A DNA stretch of 64,000 nt from Pseudothauera nasutitermitis (GTDB taxonomy: Bacteria > Pseudomonadota > Gammaproteobacteria > Burkholderiales > Rhodocyclaceae): positions 532,448 through 596,447 of the forward strand of contig NZ_SSOC01000005.1 of the NCBI RefSeq assembly GCF_004801295.1, written 5' to 3'. The notes below the pieces were generated by a model, which saw nothing but the letters and a program-made list of their open reading frames with translations, had not been told where the DNA came from and ran no database searches. Shown one piece after another: positions 11,135 through 20,191 of this stretch. Every line of letters begins with the position of its first letter. Position 1 is the first letter of the stretch. The position numbers were made by a program, and so were the translations under genes.

Positions 11135-11346
11135 TCCACATTCTCCAATCCATCCAGACCCCGCGCGGCACGCCGGCCGGCCACGGCAGCCAGGATGCGC
11201 CGCCGTTCGGCATCGTCCGCAGCGCCCCAGCGCGCGATCTCGTCCAGCGTGCGCAGACAGCCGGCGCACAGGCCGCTGTCCGGCTCCATGCGGCATACGT
11301 TGATGCAGGGCGAGGGGATGCCCTCCTTATTGATTCGAACCGGCAC
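11131..11346 (-). CDS. DUF1289 small cysteine-rich protein (first copy)
   Basis: The core PSPCINVCRMEPDSGLCAGC followed by LRTLDEIARWG is the classic DUF1289 signature with four cysteines, and the C-terminal part (ERRRILAAV) is the usual helix. The start is uncertain. A GTG at 11346 preceded by GGGGAG four bases upstream gives 71 residues and is chosen here. An in-frame ATG at 11382 would lengthen it by 12 residues and overlap vapC by 56 bases. Either choice overlaps the end of vapC. The gene is coupled by ATGA to the second DUF1289 gene. Confidence 0.75.
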   Translation of the reverse strand: MPVRINKEGIPSPCINVCRMEPDSGLCAGCLRTLDEIARWGAADDAERRRILAAVAGRRAARGLDGLENVE

Positions 11347-11752
11347 CGTGCTCCCCGGAAGATAGCGCCGACCAAAGGCCAAGATGCTCCACGAAGGGAT
11401 CGAAATCCCGATCGCTGTACAGTAGCGGCAAGGCTGATTCGATGCAGCGCGTGGCGATCACGGTATCAATGGTCTTGCGCACGGTGATCCCCATCGAACG
11501 CAAAATCCGGTAATTCCGCGCCGCCTGGATGGCGATGTCCTGCCCACCCAGCTCGACGAGCTCCAGCGAAGTCATCAGTTTCCTGGCCTGGTTGAAATCC
11601 CGCTCATTGGAGAAACCCTGCAGTACCTCGGTCAGGATCAGGTCGCCGATCGCAATCAATTCGACACCCAGCAGGGCATCCAGCTTTTCCGTCTGGGGTG
11701 TCGGGACGCCACGGAAGTAGTCGATCCAGACACTGGAATCGACCAGGATCAT
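11327..11752 (-). CDS. vapC: VapC-type PIN-domain toxin ribonuclease
   Basis: The 141-residue PIN protein has conserved acidic residues in order: D5 in ILVDSSVWIDYF, a glutamate in LILTEVLQGF near 43, D96-type in TIDTVIATRC and D in YSDRDFDPF. These form the Mg2+ site of VapC ribonucleases. It follows a 64-residue antitoxin gene with an ATGA overlap, the standard antitoxin-toxin order. Its 3-prime end overlaps the DUF1289 gene. Expected role: RNA cleavage when released from the antitoxin. Confidence 0.88.
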   Translation of the reverse strand: MILVDSSVWIDYFRGVPTPQTEKLDALLGVELIAIGDLILTEVLQGFSNERDFNQARKLMTSLELVELGGQDIAIQAARNYRILRSMGITVRKTIDTVIATRCIESALPLLYSDRDFDPFVEHLGLWSALSSGEHGAGSNQ

Positions 11753-11943
11753 CGGTCGGTTCTCATCGCATCCAGATCACCCTGCCACGCAAGCTTGCCG
11801 CGAAAGCTGCGGATTTCTTCCTGCTGGCGCAGACGCAGCAGAGTGCGCAGGCCCAGTTCGACAGCCTCACGCTTGGTTTTCAGCCCTGTGGCCCGCAAGG
11901 TGCTGTCCATCAGTTCGTCATCAATCAGGATGTTGGTGCGCAT
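11749..11943 (-). CDS. vapB: VapB-type antitoxin
   Basis: The 64-residue protein starts MRTNILIDDELMDSTLRATG with KTKREAVELGLRTLLRL following. This is the ribbon-helix-helix layout of VapB antitoxins of the type II family in which the repeat is T-N-I-x-I-D-D. The C-terminal part should wrap the PIN toxin. It overlaps vapC by four bases (ATGA) and is the promoter-proximal gene. The upstream 11944-12012 gap is AT-richer and is the likely autoregulated promoter. Confidence 0.85.
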   Translation of the reverse strand: MRTNILIDDELMDSTLRATGLKTKREAVELGLRTLLRLRQQEEIRSFRGKLAWQGDLDAMRTDR

Positions 11944-12012
11944 GATGTGTATCCTTTTGCAGTTTCATACACATTATAGGCAACCCCCACTGCCTCACAA
12001 GCGTATCGGCCG

Positions 12013-12939
12013 CTACACGCCAGCCTTGGCCCGCTTGGCCAGCACCGCGCGGGCCACGCGCGAGGCCGGCGCCCGGCCCAGTTGCGCGCTGATCCAGGCG
12101 GCCACGTCGACCAGCACGTCCAGGTCGACGCCGGTTTCGATGCCCATGCCGGCGAACAGCCAGACCAGCTCTTCCGTGGCCACGTTGCCGGAGGCGCCGG
12201 CTGCATACGGGCAGCCGCCCAGCCCGCCCACCGAGGCATCGAACACCGCCACGCCCATTTGCAGCGAGGCGTACACGTTGGCCGCCGCCATGCCATAGGT
12301 GTCGTGATAGTGGCCGGCTAGGCGTTCCACCGGCACGCGGCGCGCCACCGTTTCGAGCATGCGCGAGATGGACGCCGGGTTGCCGGTGCCGATGGTATCG
12401 CCCAGGGAGATTTCGTAACACCCCATGCCAAGCAGGGTTTCCGCCACCTCGGCGACCTTCCCGGGGGTCACCGGGCCCTCGTACGGACAGCCGGCCACAC
12501 AGGATACGTAGCCGCGCACGCGCACGCCGGCCGCGCGCGCCGCCTCGGTGACCGGGCGGAAGCGCTCCAGCGATTCGGCGATGGAGCAGTTGATGTTCTT
12601 GCGGCTGAAGGACTCGCTGGCCGCGCCGAACACCGCCACCTCGCGAGCGCCGGCTGCCAGCGCGGCTTCGAAGCCCTGCAGGTTGGGGGTGAGCACCGGG
12701 TAGTCCGGCCCGGCCGGCGCCGCGCCGCCCAGCACGCGGGCGAGCACCTCGGCGTGGTCGGCCATCTGCGGCACCCACCTGGGCGAGACGAAGGCAGTGG
12801 CCTCGATGGCCGGCAGGCCTGCGGCGGCCAGCCGGCGGATCAGTTCGACCTTGGTATCGGCGGGCACCAGTTGCTTTTCATTCTGCAGGCCGTCGCGCGG
12901 GCCGACTTCGACGATGCGCACCTTTTGCGGCAGATTCAT
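12013..12939 (-). CDS. liuE: hydroxymethylglutaryl-CoA lyase (leucine catabolism)
   Basis: The 308-residue enzyme cleaves HMG-CoA to acetyl-CoA and acetoacetate, the last step of leucine degradation. The N-terminal EVGPRDGLQNE holds the metal/catalytic residues, the mid-protein ISLGDTIGTGNP is family typical, and GGLGGCPYAAGASGNVATEE carries the active-site cysteine signature of HMG-CoA lyases. The length is as expected. It lies 13 bases downstream of the carboxylase alpha-subunit gene and is the last gene of the downstream liu block. Confidence 0.95.
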   Translation of the reverse strand: MNLPQKVRIVEVGPRDGLQNEKQLVPADTKVELIRRLAAAGLPAIEATAFVSPRWVPQMADHAEVLARVLGGAAPAGPDYPVLTPNLQGFEAALAAGAREVAVFGAASESFSRKNINCSIAESLERFRPVTEAARAAGVRVRGYVSCVAGCPYEGPVTPGKVAEVAETLLGMGCYEISLGDTIGTGNPASISRMLETVARRVPVERLAGHYHDTYGMAAANVYASLQMGVAVFDASVGGLGGCPYAAGASGNVATEELVWLFAGMGIETGVDLDVLVDVAAWISAQLGRAPASRVARAVLAKRAKAGV

Positions 12940-12952
12940 GCCAACGCCTCCT

Positions 12953-14989
12953 TCACTCCGCCAACGCTTCGAACTCGACCAGTTCCGCGCCGTCGCCGAC
13001 CTGATCGCCCACGCCGAAGCGGAAGGCCTTCACCGTGCCGGCGGCCGGCGCGGCAATGGTGTGCTCCATCTTCATCGCCTCCAGGATCAGCAGCGGCGCG
13101 CCCTTTTCCACCCTGGCGCCCGCGCTGGCGACCAGGGCAATGACCTTGCCCGGCATCGGCGCCCTCATTTGCCACCCTCCTCCGCCTTCCGCGCCGCCGC
13201 CCTCGCCGGCATGATGCAGCGGATCGACGGCGGCCAGCACCCAGGCGCGGCCCTGCACGAACACGTGGCGGCGGCCGGCGGCGGCGATCACCGTGGCGTC
13301 CAGGCGGCGGCCGTCGAAATCCGCGCGCAGCAGGCCGCGCGGGTTGAGTTCGCCGTGGGCGCTCACCGCGCCTCCCGCGTATTCCAGCCGGTAGCCGCCC
13401 GACGGCAGGTAGGCCACGCTCACCGCCACCTCCTGTTCCTGCCAGCGGAACCGCAGCACGCGGCGCGCGGCGGCGTTGAGCCGCCAGCCGTCGCGCGCGT
13501 GCCACGGCGAGGCCGGGTGAGCGTCGCGGCGCGCGCGTTTTTCCGCCAGCGCGCGCTCGCGCAGCAGTTCGGCCAGCGCGGCGGCGAACAACACCTCGGC
13601 CGGCGCCGCCGTTTCGGCGGGGAACAGATAGGCGTGCTCGCGCTCGATCAGCCCGGTGTCCAGATCCGCGTTGGCGAAGGCCGGGCAGGCGGCCAGGCGG
13701 GCGAGGAAATCGACGTTGTTGGCCACGCCCACCACGCGGTAGTCGGCCAGCGCCTGCAGCAGACGGGCCAGGGCACGCTCACGGCTGGCGGCAGCATCCC
13801 CGCCCTCGTCCCAGACGATCAGCTTGGCGATCATCGGATCGTAGTGCGGGCTGATCTCGTCGCCCTCTTCCACGCCGGTGTCCACCCGCACGTGCAGGTT
13901 CTCGGCAGGCGGCGCCAGATGCACCAGCCGGCCTGTGGACGGCAGGAAGCCCTTGTCCGGGTCTTCCGCGTAGATGCGCGCCTCGAAGGCGTGGCCGCGA
14001 ATGCGCAGTTGCTCCTGTGCCAGCGGCAGCGGCTCGCCGGCGGCCACGCGCAGCTGCCATTCCACCAGATCCAGGCCGGTGATCATCTCGGTGACCGGGT
14101 GCTCGACCTGCAAACGGGTGTTCATTTCCATGAAGTAGAAGGAGCCATCTTGATTGGCGATGAACTCCACCGTGCCGGCGCCCACGTAGCCCACCGCCCT
14201 GGCCGCATCCACCGCCGCCTGGCCCATGGCCGTGCGGCGCTCGGGGGTCATGCCCGGCGCGGGGGCTTCTTCCAGCACCTTCTGGTGGCGGCGCTGCACC
14301 GAGCAGTCGCGCTCGAACAGGTACACCACGTTGCCGTGGGCATCGCCGAACACCTGGATTTCGATATGGCGCGGGCGGGTGATGTACTTCTCCACCAGCA
14401 CGTGATCGTCGCCGAAGCTGGAGGCCGCCTCGCGCTTGCACGAGGCCAGCGCGTCGGGGAAGTCCGCGCCCTTCTCCACCAGCCGCATACCCTTGCCGCC
14501 ACCGCCGGCGGCGGCCTTGATCAGCACCGGGTAGCCGATGGCGTCCGCCTCACGTTGCAGGCGGGCGGGGTCCTGGTCGTCGCCGTGGTAGCCGGGAGTG
14601 AGCGGCACGCCGGCCGCTTCCATGAGTTTCTTGGCTTCGGACTTGGAACCCATGGCGCGGATCGCCGACACCGGCGGACCGATGAAGACGATGCCGGCCT
14701 CATCGCAGGCGTGGCAGAAGGCTTCGTTTTCCGACAGGAAGCCGTAGCCCGGATGGATGGCCTGCGCGCCGGTGGCCTTGGCCGCGGCGATGATGCGCTC
14801 GATGACCAGATAGCTTTCCCGCGCGGCGGCCGGGCCGATCAGCACCGCCTCGTCGGCCAGGCGCACGTGGCGGGCATCGGCGTCGGCCTCGGAATACACG
14901 GCGACGGTCCGGATGCCCATGCGGCGCGCGGTCTTGATGACGCGGCAGGCGATTTCACCGCGGTTGGCGATCAGGATCTTTTCAAACAT
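12953..14989 (-). CDS. liuD: methylcrotonyl-CoA carboxylase, biotin-containing alpha subunit
   Basis: The 678-residue protein has the biotin carboxylase domain (residues 1-450: ILIANRGEIACRVIKTARRMG, ATP-grasp AAAGGGGKGMRLV, MEMNTRLQVEHPVTE). A connecting beta domain follows, then a C-terminal biotinyl domain with the biotinylated lysine in EAMKMEHTIAAPAAG. It carries CO2 to the beta subunit to make 3-methylglutaconyl-CoA. Assignment to the leucine pathway rather than acetyl- or propionyl-CoA rests on its neighbours: liuB, liuC and HMG-CoA lyase in the same block. Its GC-rich coding and length are standard. Confidence 0.92.
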   Translation of the reverse strand: MFEKILIANRGEIACRVIKTARRMGIRTVAVYSEADADARHVRLADEAVLIGPAAARESYLVIERIIAAAKATGAQAIHPGYGFLSENEAFCHACDEAGIVFIGPPVSAIRAMGSKSEAKKLMEAAGVPLTPGYHGDDQDPARLQREADAIGYPVLIKAAAGGGGKGMRLVEKGADFPDALASCKREAASSFGDDHVLVEKYITRPRHIEIQVFGDAHGNVVYLFERDCSVQRRHQKVLEEAPAPGMTPERRTAMGQAAVDAARAVGYVGAGTVEFIANQDGSFYFMEMNTRLQVEHPVTEMITGLDLVEWQLRVAAGEPLPLAQEQLRIRGHAFEARIYAEDPDKGFLPSTGRLVHLAPPAENLHVRVDTGVEEGDEISPHYDPMIAKLIVWDEGGDAAASRERALARLLQALADYRVVGVANNVDFLARLAACPAFANADLDTGLIEREHAYLFPAETAAPAEVLFAAALAELLRERALAEKRARRDAHPASPWHARDGWRLNAAARRVLRFRWQEQEVAVSVAYLPSGGYRLEYAGGAVSAHGELNPRGLLRADFDGRRLDATVIAAAGRRHVFVQGRAWVLAAVDPLHHAGEGGGAEGGGGWQMRAPMPGKVIALVASAGARVEKGAPLLILEAMKMEHTIAAPAAGTVKAFRFGVGDQVGDGAELVEFEALAE

Positions 14990-15014
14990 CTCGTCTCCCC
15001 CAGGCTTTTTCAGC

Positions 15015-15677
15015 TCATGAAGTGGCCGGCCGCTGGCGCGGCCGGAATATCCGTTTGACGAAGCGCCACAGCAGCACGATCAGCGCCACCGCGAACAGCA
15101 CGAAAACCAGCAGCCCGAGGGCGAACCACAGCGGGTTGGTGAACAGCAGCCACAGCCCGCCGAGGAACATGGCGTCCTCGCCGAAGGAGGCCAGCACGTT
15201 GCTGACCGGCTCCGGCGAGGTGTTGATCGCCGCGCGCGCGCCGGCCTTGGCAAGATGGGTGCCGGCCGCCAGCGAACCGCCCAGCAGGCCGGCGATCACC
15301 TGGGTGGCAGCGCCCTGGTCGCCCATCACTCCGGCGGCCAGCGCGGCGCCGGCAGGGATGCGGATGAAGGTGTGCAACCCGTCCCACAGCGAATCCAGCC
15401 AGGGCAGCTTGTCGGCGAAGAATTCGGCGAACAGCATCAGGCCCGAGAGGCCCAGCACCCAGGAATGGGTGAGCACCTCCAGCCCGCCGGGCAGTTGCAC
15501 GCCGCCGAAGCGCCCCAGCGCGCCGAGCGCGAACACCAGCGCGTACAGGCGCAGCCCGCTCGCCCAGCCGAGCCCGGCGGCCAGCACGGCCAGCGAGGCG
15601 AGGTCGAGCGGCAGGCCGCTCCAGTCGAGCAGCGGGGCCGGGTCGGGCAGGCGGTCCAGCCAGTCCGTGGGGTTCAT
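15015..15677 (-). CDS. DUF4126 integral membrane protein
   Basis: The 220-residue membrane protein has about five to six helices and the DUF4126 pattern: ASGLRLYALVFALGALGRFG, then AEFFADKLPWLDSLWD, a glycine/alanine-rich pair of helices and a basic C-terminus. Family function is unknown. It sits between liuC and liuD, 25 bases upstream of liuD, and is co-oriented, so it is likely co-transcribed with leucine-catabolism genes. Whether it takes part in that pathway or is a passenger cannot be told. Confidence 0.8.
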   Translation of the reverse strand: MNPTDWLDRLPDPAPLLDWSGLPLDLASLAVLAAGLGWASGLRLYALVFALGALGRFGGVQLPGGLEVLTHSWVLGLSGLMLFAEFFADKLPWLDSLWDGLHTFIRIPAGAALAAGVMGDQGAATQVIAGLLGGSLAAGTHLAKAGARAAINTSPEPVSNVLASFGEDAMFLGGLWLLFTNPLWFALGLLVFVLFAVALIVLLWRFVKRIFRPRQRPATS

Positions 15678-15701
15678 CGCGTGGCGCTCACGGCAAGGAC
15701 A

Positions 15702-16490
15702 TCAAACCTTGGACACCCAAGCCGGCGGACGTTTCTCCAGAAAGGCCCCCAGCCCCTCGCGCGCTTCCGGCGTGGCGCGCAGCCGCGCGATGCGCCGGGC
15801 GGTGTCTTCCACCAGCGCGTCGCTCAACGGACGGTTGGCCACTGCAGCGATCAGTTCCTTGGCCTCGGCCTGCGCGCGGGGGCCGCCTTGCAGCAGCGCC
15901 CGGGCGATTTCCGCCACCTTGGCGTCCAGCTCTTCGGTGGCAACGCACTCGTGCACCAGGCCGATGTGCACCGCGCGCGCCGCATCGATGCGTTCCGCGC
16001 TCTGGAAATAGCGCAGGGCCTGACGTGCGCCGATGGCGCGCAGCACGTAGGGGCCGATGGCCGCCGGAATGATGCCCAGGCGCACTTCGGACGTGGCGAA
16101 CACCGCCTGCTCGCCGGCCACGCAGAGGTCGCAGGCGCTCGCCAGCCCCATGCCGCCGCCCAGCGCGGCGCCGTGCACGCGGGCGATGGTGGGTTTGCGC
16201 AGTTCCGCCAGCGTGCGCAGCATGCCTGCCAGCTTCATGGCGTCGGCGAAGTTGTCGGCCTCGCCCGCCTCGCCGGCGGCCTTCATCCAGTTGAGGTCCG
16301 CTCCGGCGGAAAAGCTCTTGCCCCGCCCGCCCAGCACCACCACTCGCACCGCATCGTCGGCGTCCAGCTCCTGGCACGCCTCCGTCAGTTCGGCGATGAG
16401 TTGCGTGTTGAAGGCGTTGTGGACGTCCGGACGGTTCATCCACACGGTGGCGATGCCTTTGTCGATGTCGATTTCCAGGGTTTCGTACAT
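15702..16490 (-). CDS. liuC: enoyl-CoA hydratase family, probable methylglutaconyl-CoA hydratase
   Basis: The 262-residue crotonase-fold enzyme has the family features RPDVHNAFN near residue 20, an oxyanion segment SFSAGADLNWMK near 65, and VHGAALGGGMGLASACDLCVA near 105. It would hydrate 3-methylglutaconyl-CoA to HMG-CoA. The ATG at 16490 (MYETLEIDID) is preferred over the in-frame ATG at 16541 because it has a GGAGA site and begins at the domain. It is separated from liuB by an inserted Phd/VapC module, and its start lies 31 bases after the vapC stop. Confidence 0.88.
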   Translation of the reverse strand: MYETLEIDIDKGIATVWMNRPDVHNAFNTQLIAELTEACQELDADDAVRVVVLGGRGKSFSAGADLNWMKAAGEAGEADNFADAMKLAGMLRTLAELRKPTIARVHGAALGGGMGLASACDLCVAGEQAVFATSEVRLGIIPAAIGPYVLRAIGARQALRYFQSAERIDAARAVHIGLVHECVATEELDAKVAEIARALLQGGPRAQAEAKELIAAVANRPLSDALVEDTARRIARLRATPEAREGLGAFLEKRPPAWVSKV

Positions 16491-16521
16491 GCCGCGCCGT
16501 CTCCTCGCCTCTCCGGGGCAT

Positions 16522-16950
16522 TCAATCCTTGTCAGGGGCAAACCAGTTTTCCAGGCGCAAGCCCTGGAAACATTCGAAATCGCGGGTGTTGCCGGTGACC
16601 AGCGTCAGGTCGCGGGTGGCGGCGGTGGCGGCAATCTGACTGTCCAGCGTCGGGGGCGGCCTGCCCTGCGCCAGCAGGCGTGCAAGCTCGTGCGCCAGCC
16701 AACGGGCCGCCTCGCGATCAAAGGGCAACACTTCCAGTCCCCCAGGTGCGAACAGGTTGCGGTAGCCGCCGCGCAGATATTTTCCCCGAGCTGTATCGCC
16801 CAGTTTCTCGACGCCCGCCCACAGCTCCAGGTACACGATGCTGGCGGTCACGCAATCACGCTCGCAGGCGCGCACCTTGGCGGCGACGGAAGCATCCGGC
16901 CGCGGACGCACCAGTTCGGACAGTATGTTGGTATCCAGCAGGTACTTCAT
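16522..16950 (-). CDS. VapC-type PIN-domain toxin (second module)
   Basis: The 142-residue PIN ribonuclease has acidic residues in MKYLLDTNILSELVRP (D6), YLELWAGVEKL (E42 region), TLDSQIAATA and TGNTRDFECF. This pattern is of the FitB/VapC group usually paired with Phd/YefM-type antitoxins. Its start overlaps the antitoxin stop by ATGA. The pair is inserted between liuB and liuC in a leucine-degradation cluster. It is not closely similar to the vapC at 11327, so the two modules seem independent. Confidence 0.88.
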   Translation of the reverse strand: MKYLLDTNILSELVRPRPDASVAAKVRACERDCVTASIVYLELWAGVEKLGDTARGKYLRGGYRNLFAPGGLEVLPFDREAARWLAHELARLLAQGRPPPTLDSQIAATAATRDLTLVTGNTRDFECFQGLRLENWFAPDKD

Positions 16951-17330
16951 GCGCTCTTCTTTCCTGCTTTGCGGCGCACGGGATCAGCCGGTGCAGCTTC
17001 CGCAGCGCGCAGGGCCTGCACGTGGGCATCAATGTCCGCGTAGCTGCTATCGCCGAAGTCGACCCGCGGAGCGAAAAGCTCACCGCCGCCCGCCGCCAGT
17101 TCATCCTCCCGCAACCCTTCCAGATCGGCCGGCACGTGGGCGCGCCAGCCATCCAGCCGCGCCAGCCAGGACGGCACACTGCCCTCCCTCCGTTGCAGAC
17201 GGGCATATTCGTCCACGGACAGCACCACAGCCACCGCCTTGCCGCGTCGGGAAATGGTCACCGCCTCGCCCGCTTCGGCCTGGTGAATCAGGGCGGGCAG
17301 CCTGTTCTTCGCATCGGCAATCGAGATCAT
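16947..17330 (-). CDS. Phd/YefM-family antitoxin
   Basis: Residues 1-55 are the Phd/YefM DNA-binding fold: MISIADAKNRLPALIHQAEA, then GEAVTISRRGKAVAVVLSVDEY. The remaining residues include DSSYADIDAHVQALR and a basic tail, and would neutralise the toxin. At 127 residues it is longer than the usual 80-90. The ATG at 17330 is preferred (AGGTG five bases upstream); an ATG at 17342 would add four residues but lies next to the operator palindrome. It is the first gene of the module and is probably autoregulated through the inverted repeat at 17343-17364. Confidence 0.85.
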   Translation of the reverse strand: MISIADAKNRLPALIHQAEAGEAVTISRRGKAVAVVLSVDEYARLQRREGSVPSWLARLDGWRAHVPADLEGLREDELAAGGGELFAPRVDFGDSSYADIDAHVQALRAAEAAPADPVRRKAGKKSA

Positions 17331-17342
17331 CACGCACCTCAT

Positions 17343-17364
17343 AATAGCTATCTACATAGCTATT
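17343..17364. promoter_or_regulatory. operator-like inverted repeat of the phd/vapC module
   Basis: A perfect 8-bp inverted repeat AATAGCTA-N6-TAGCTATT lies 13 bases upstream of the antitoxin ATG, in the 53-bp gap after liuB. A TAAAAT on the minus strand at about 17362-17367 could be the -10 box, so a bound Phd complex would block transcription. Such palindromes are the usual autoregulatory sites of Phd/YefM modules. Confidence 0.7.
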
Positions 17365-17383
17365 TTAGACCGCATTGCCCGGA

Positions 17384-18991
<1,608 letters not shown>

Positions 18992-19009
18992 GTCTCCTCG
19001 TCCCCCGTC

Positions 19010-19080
19010 GCCTGGAACCAGGCAAAAGACTACTCCCGATCAGCACGCCACAAGTGCCAACAAGGTTGCAATTCGTGCCA
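19010..19080. promoter_or_regulatory. divergent control region between liuB and the AraC-type regulator
   Basis: The 111-bp gap holds an inverted repeat GCCTGG-AA-CCAGGC (19010-19023) close to liuB and a direct repeat GTGCCA at 19054 and 19075. The repeat phase is 21 bp, two helical turns, as expected for an AraC-family activator site. No experimental support exists, and assignment to this regulator is inference from position. Confidence 0.45.
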
Positions 19081-19102
19081 CGGATGCGCAGGATCGAACT
19101 TC

Positions 19103-20137
19103 ATGAAAACCCTGCTCCCCGCCCCCGCCGACCTCACCCGTGGCCGTGCCGAGACGCCGGTCGCCTTCATCCGCGCGATAATCCTGGGCTACCGCGCGCG
19201 GGGAATGGATCCGGCCAGCGCCCTGCGCCAGGCGCGGATTCCGCAGGCATCGCTGGACGACCCCGCCGCCCGCGTCACCGCCGCGCAGATGGAAACCATC
19301 TCGGCGCTGGCCATGCAGGAGCTGGACGACGAGGCGCTGGGCTGGTTCTCGCGCCGGCTACCGTGGGGCAGCTACGGCATGCTGGCGCGCGCCTCGCTCA
19401 CCTCGCCGACGCTGGAAATCGCCCTCAAACGCTGGTGCCGCCACCACCGCCTGCTCACCGAAGACCTCACGCTGGAGTTCACCCAGGCCCGCCACGCGGC
19501 CACCCTGCGCATCCGCGAAGCGCGCGACTTCGGCGAGATGCGCGAGTTCTGCCTGGTTTCCATGCTGCGCAACCTGCTGGGCTATGCTTGCTGGCTGATC
19601 GACTCGCGCATCGCGCTGGCCGAGACCACCCTGCCCTTTCCCGCCCCGCCGCACGCGGACGCCTACCCCTACCTGTTCCCTGGCCCGCTGCGCTTCGACG
19701 CGCAGACCGCCGGCTTCAGCTTCGACGCCCGCTACCTCGCCCTGCCCCTGCGCCGCGACGAGAACGCCCTGCGCGCCATGTTGCAGCGGGCCCTGCCGCT
19801 CACCGTGCACCAGTACCGCCGCGACCGCCTGCTGGTGCACAGCGTCGGGCAAATCCTCGCCGCCGCCCCGGACGCCGCCCACACGGCGGAGGACGTCGCC
19901 GCGCGGCTCAACGTCTCGGTACGCACGCTGCACCGCCAGTTGAAGGAAGAGGGCCTTTCGCTGCAACGCCTGAAGAACGAGGTGCGGCGCGAGCAGGCCA
20001 TCAAACTGCTGTTGCAGACGCAAAAGCCGGTGAAGCAGGTGGCGGCGGCCGTGGGCTTCGACAGCGAGAAAAGCTTCTCGCGGGCGTTCCGGGCGTGGAC
20101 GGGCACCACGCCGAGGCGATTCAGGCGCCAGGACTGA
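19103..20137 (+). CDS. AraC-family transcriptional regulator (OruR/ArgR-like layout)
   Basis: The 344-residue protein has an N-terminal Arabinose_bd-type domain as in OruR/VirF-group regulators (residues 15-215; FIRAIILGYRARGMDPASAL). The C-terminal two-helix AraC DNA-binding domain (residues 245-340) includes AHTAEDVAARLNVSVRTLHR and the signature VKQVAAAVGFDSEKSFSRAFRAWTG split over the second HTH. The ATG at 19103 begins the domain. It stands alone on the plus strand between the two liu blocks and is divergent from liuB, so it probably controls that block; the effector could be an acyl-CoA or a branched-chain intermediate (inference). Confidence 0.88.
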   Translation: MKTLLPAPADLTRGRAETPVAFIRAIILGYRARGMDPASALRQARIPQASLDDPAARVTAAQMETISALAMQELDDEALGWFSRRLPWGSYGMLARASLTSPTLEIALKRWCRHHRLLTEDLTLEFTQARHAATLRIREARDFGEMREFCLVSMLRNLLGYACWLIDSRIALAETTLPFPAPPHADAYPYLFPGPLRFDAQTAGFSFDARYLALPLRRDENALRAMLQRALPLTVHQYRRDRLLVHSVGQILAAAPDAAHTAEDVAARLNVSVRTLHRQLKEEGLSLQRLKNEVRREQAIKLLLQTQKPVKQVAAAVGFDSEKSFSRAFRAWTGTTPRRFRRQD

Positions 20138-20140
20138 GGG

Positions 20141-20180
20141 CCGCCACGGCGACCGGGAAACACCCGGCGCACCGTGGCGG
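20141..20180. terminator. bidirectional hairpin between convergent genes
   Basis: CCGCCACGG (20141-20149) pairs with CCGTGGCGG (20172-20180), and an inner CCGGG/CCCGG stem extends the hairpin. It lies exactly in the 54-bp gap between the convergent AraC-type and isomerase genes. There is no T-run, so it is a weak or factor-dependent terminator at best. Confidence 0.45.
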
Positions 20181-20191
20181 GCAGGCGGGGC

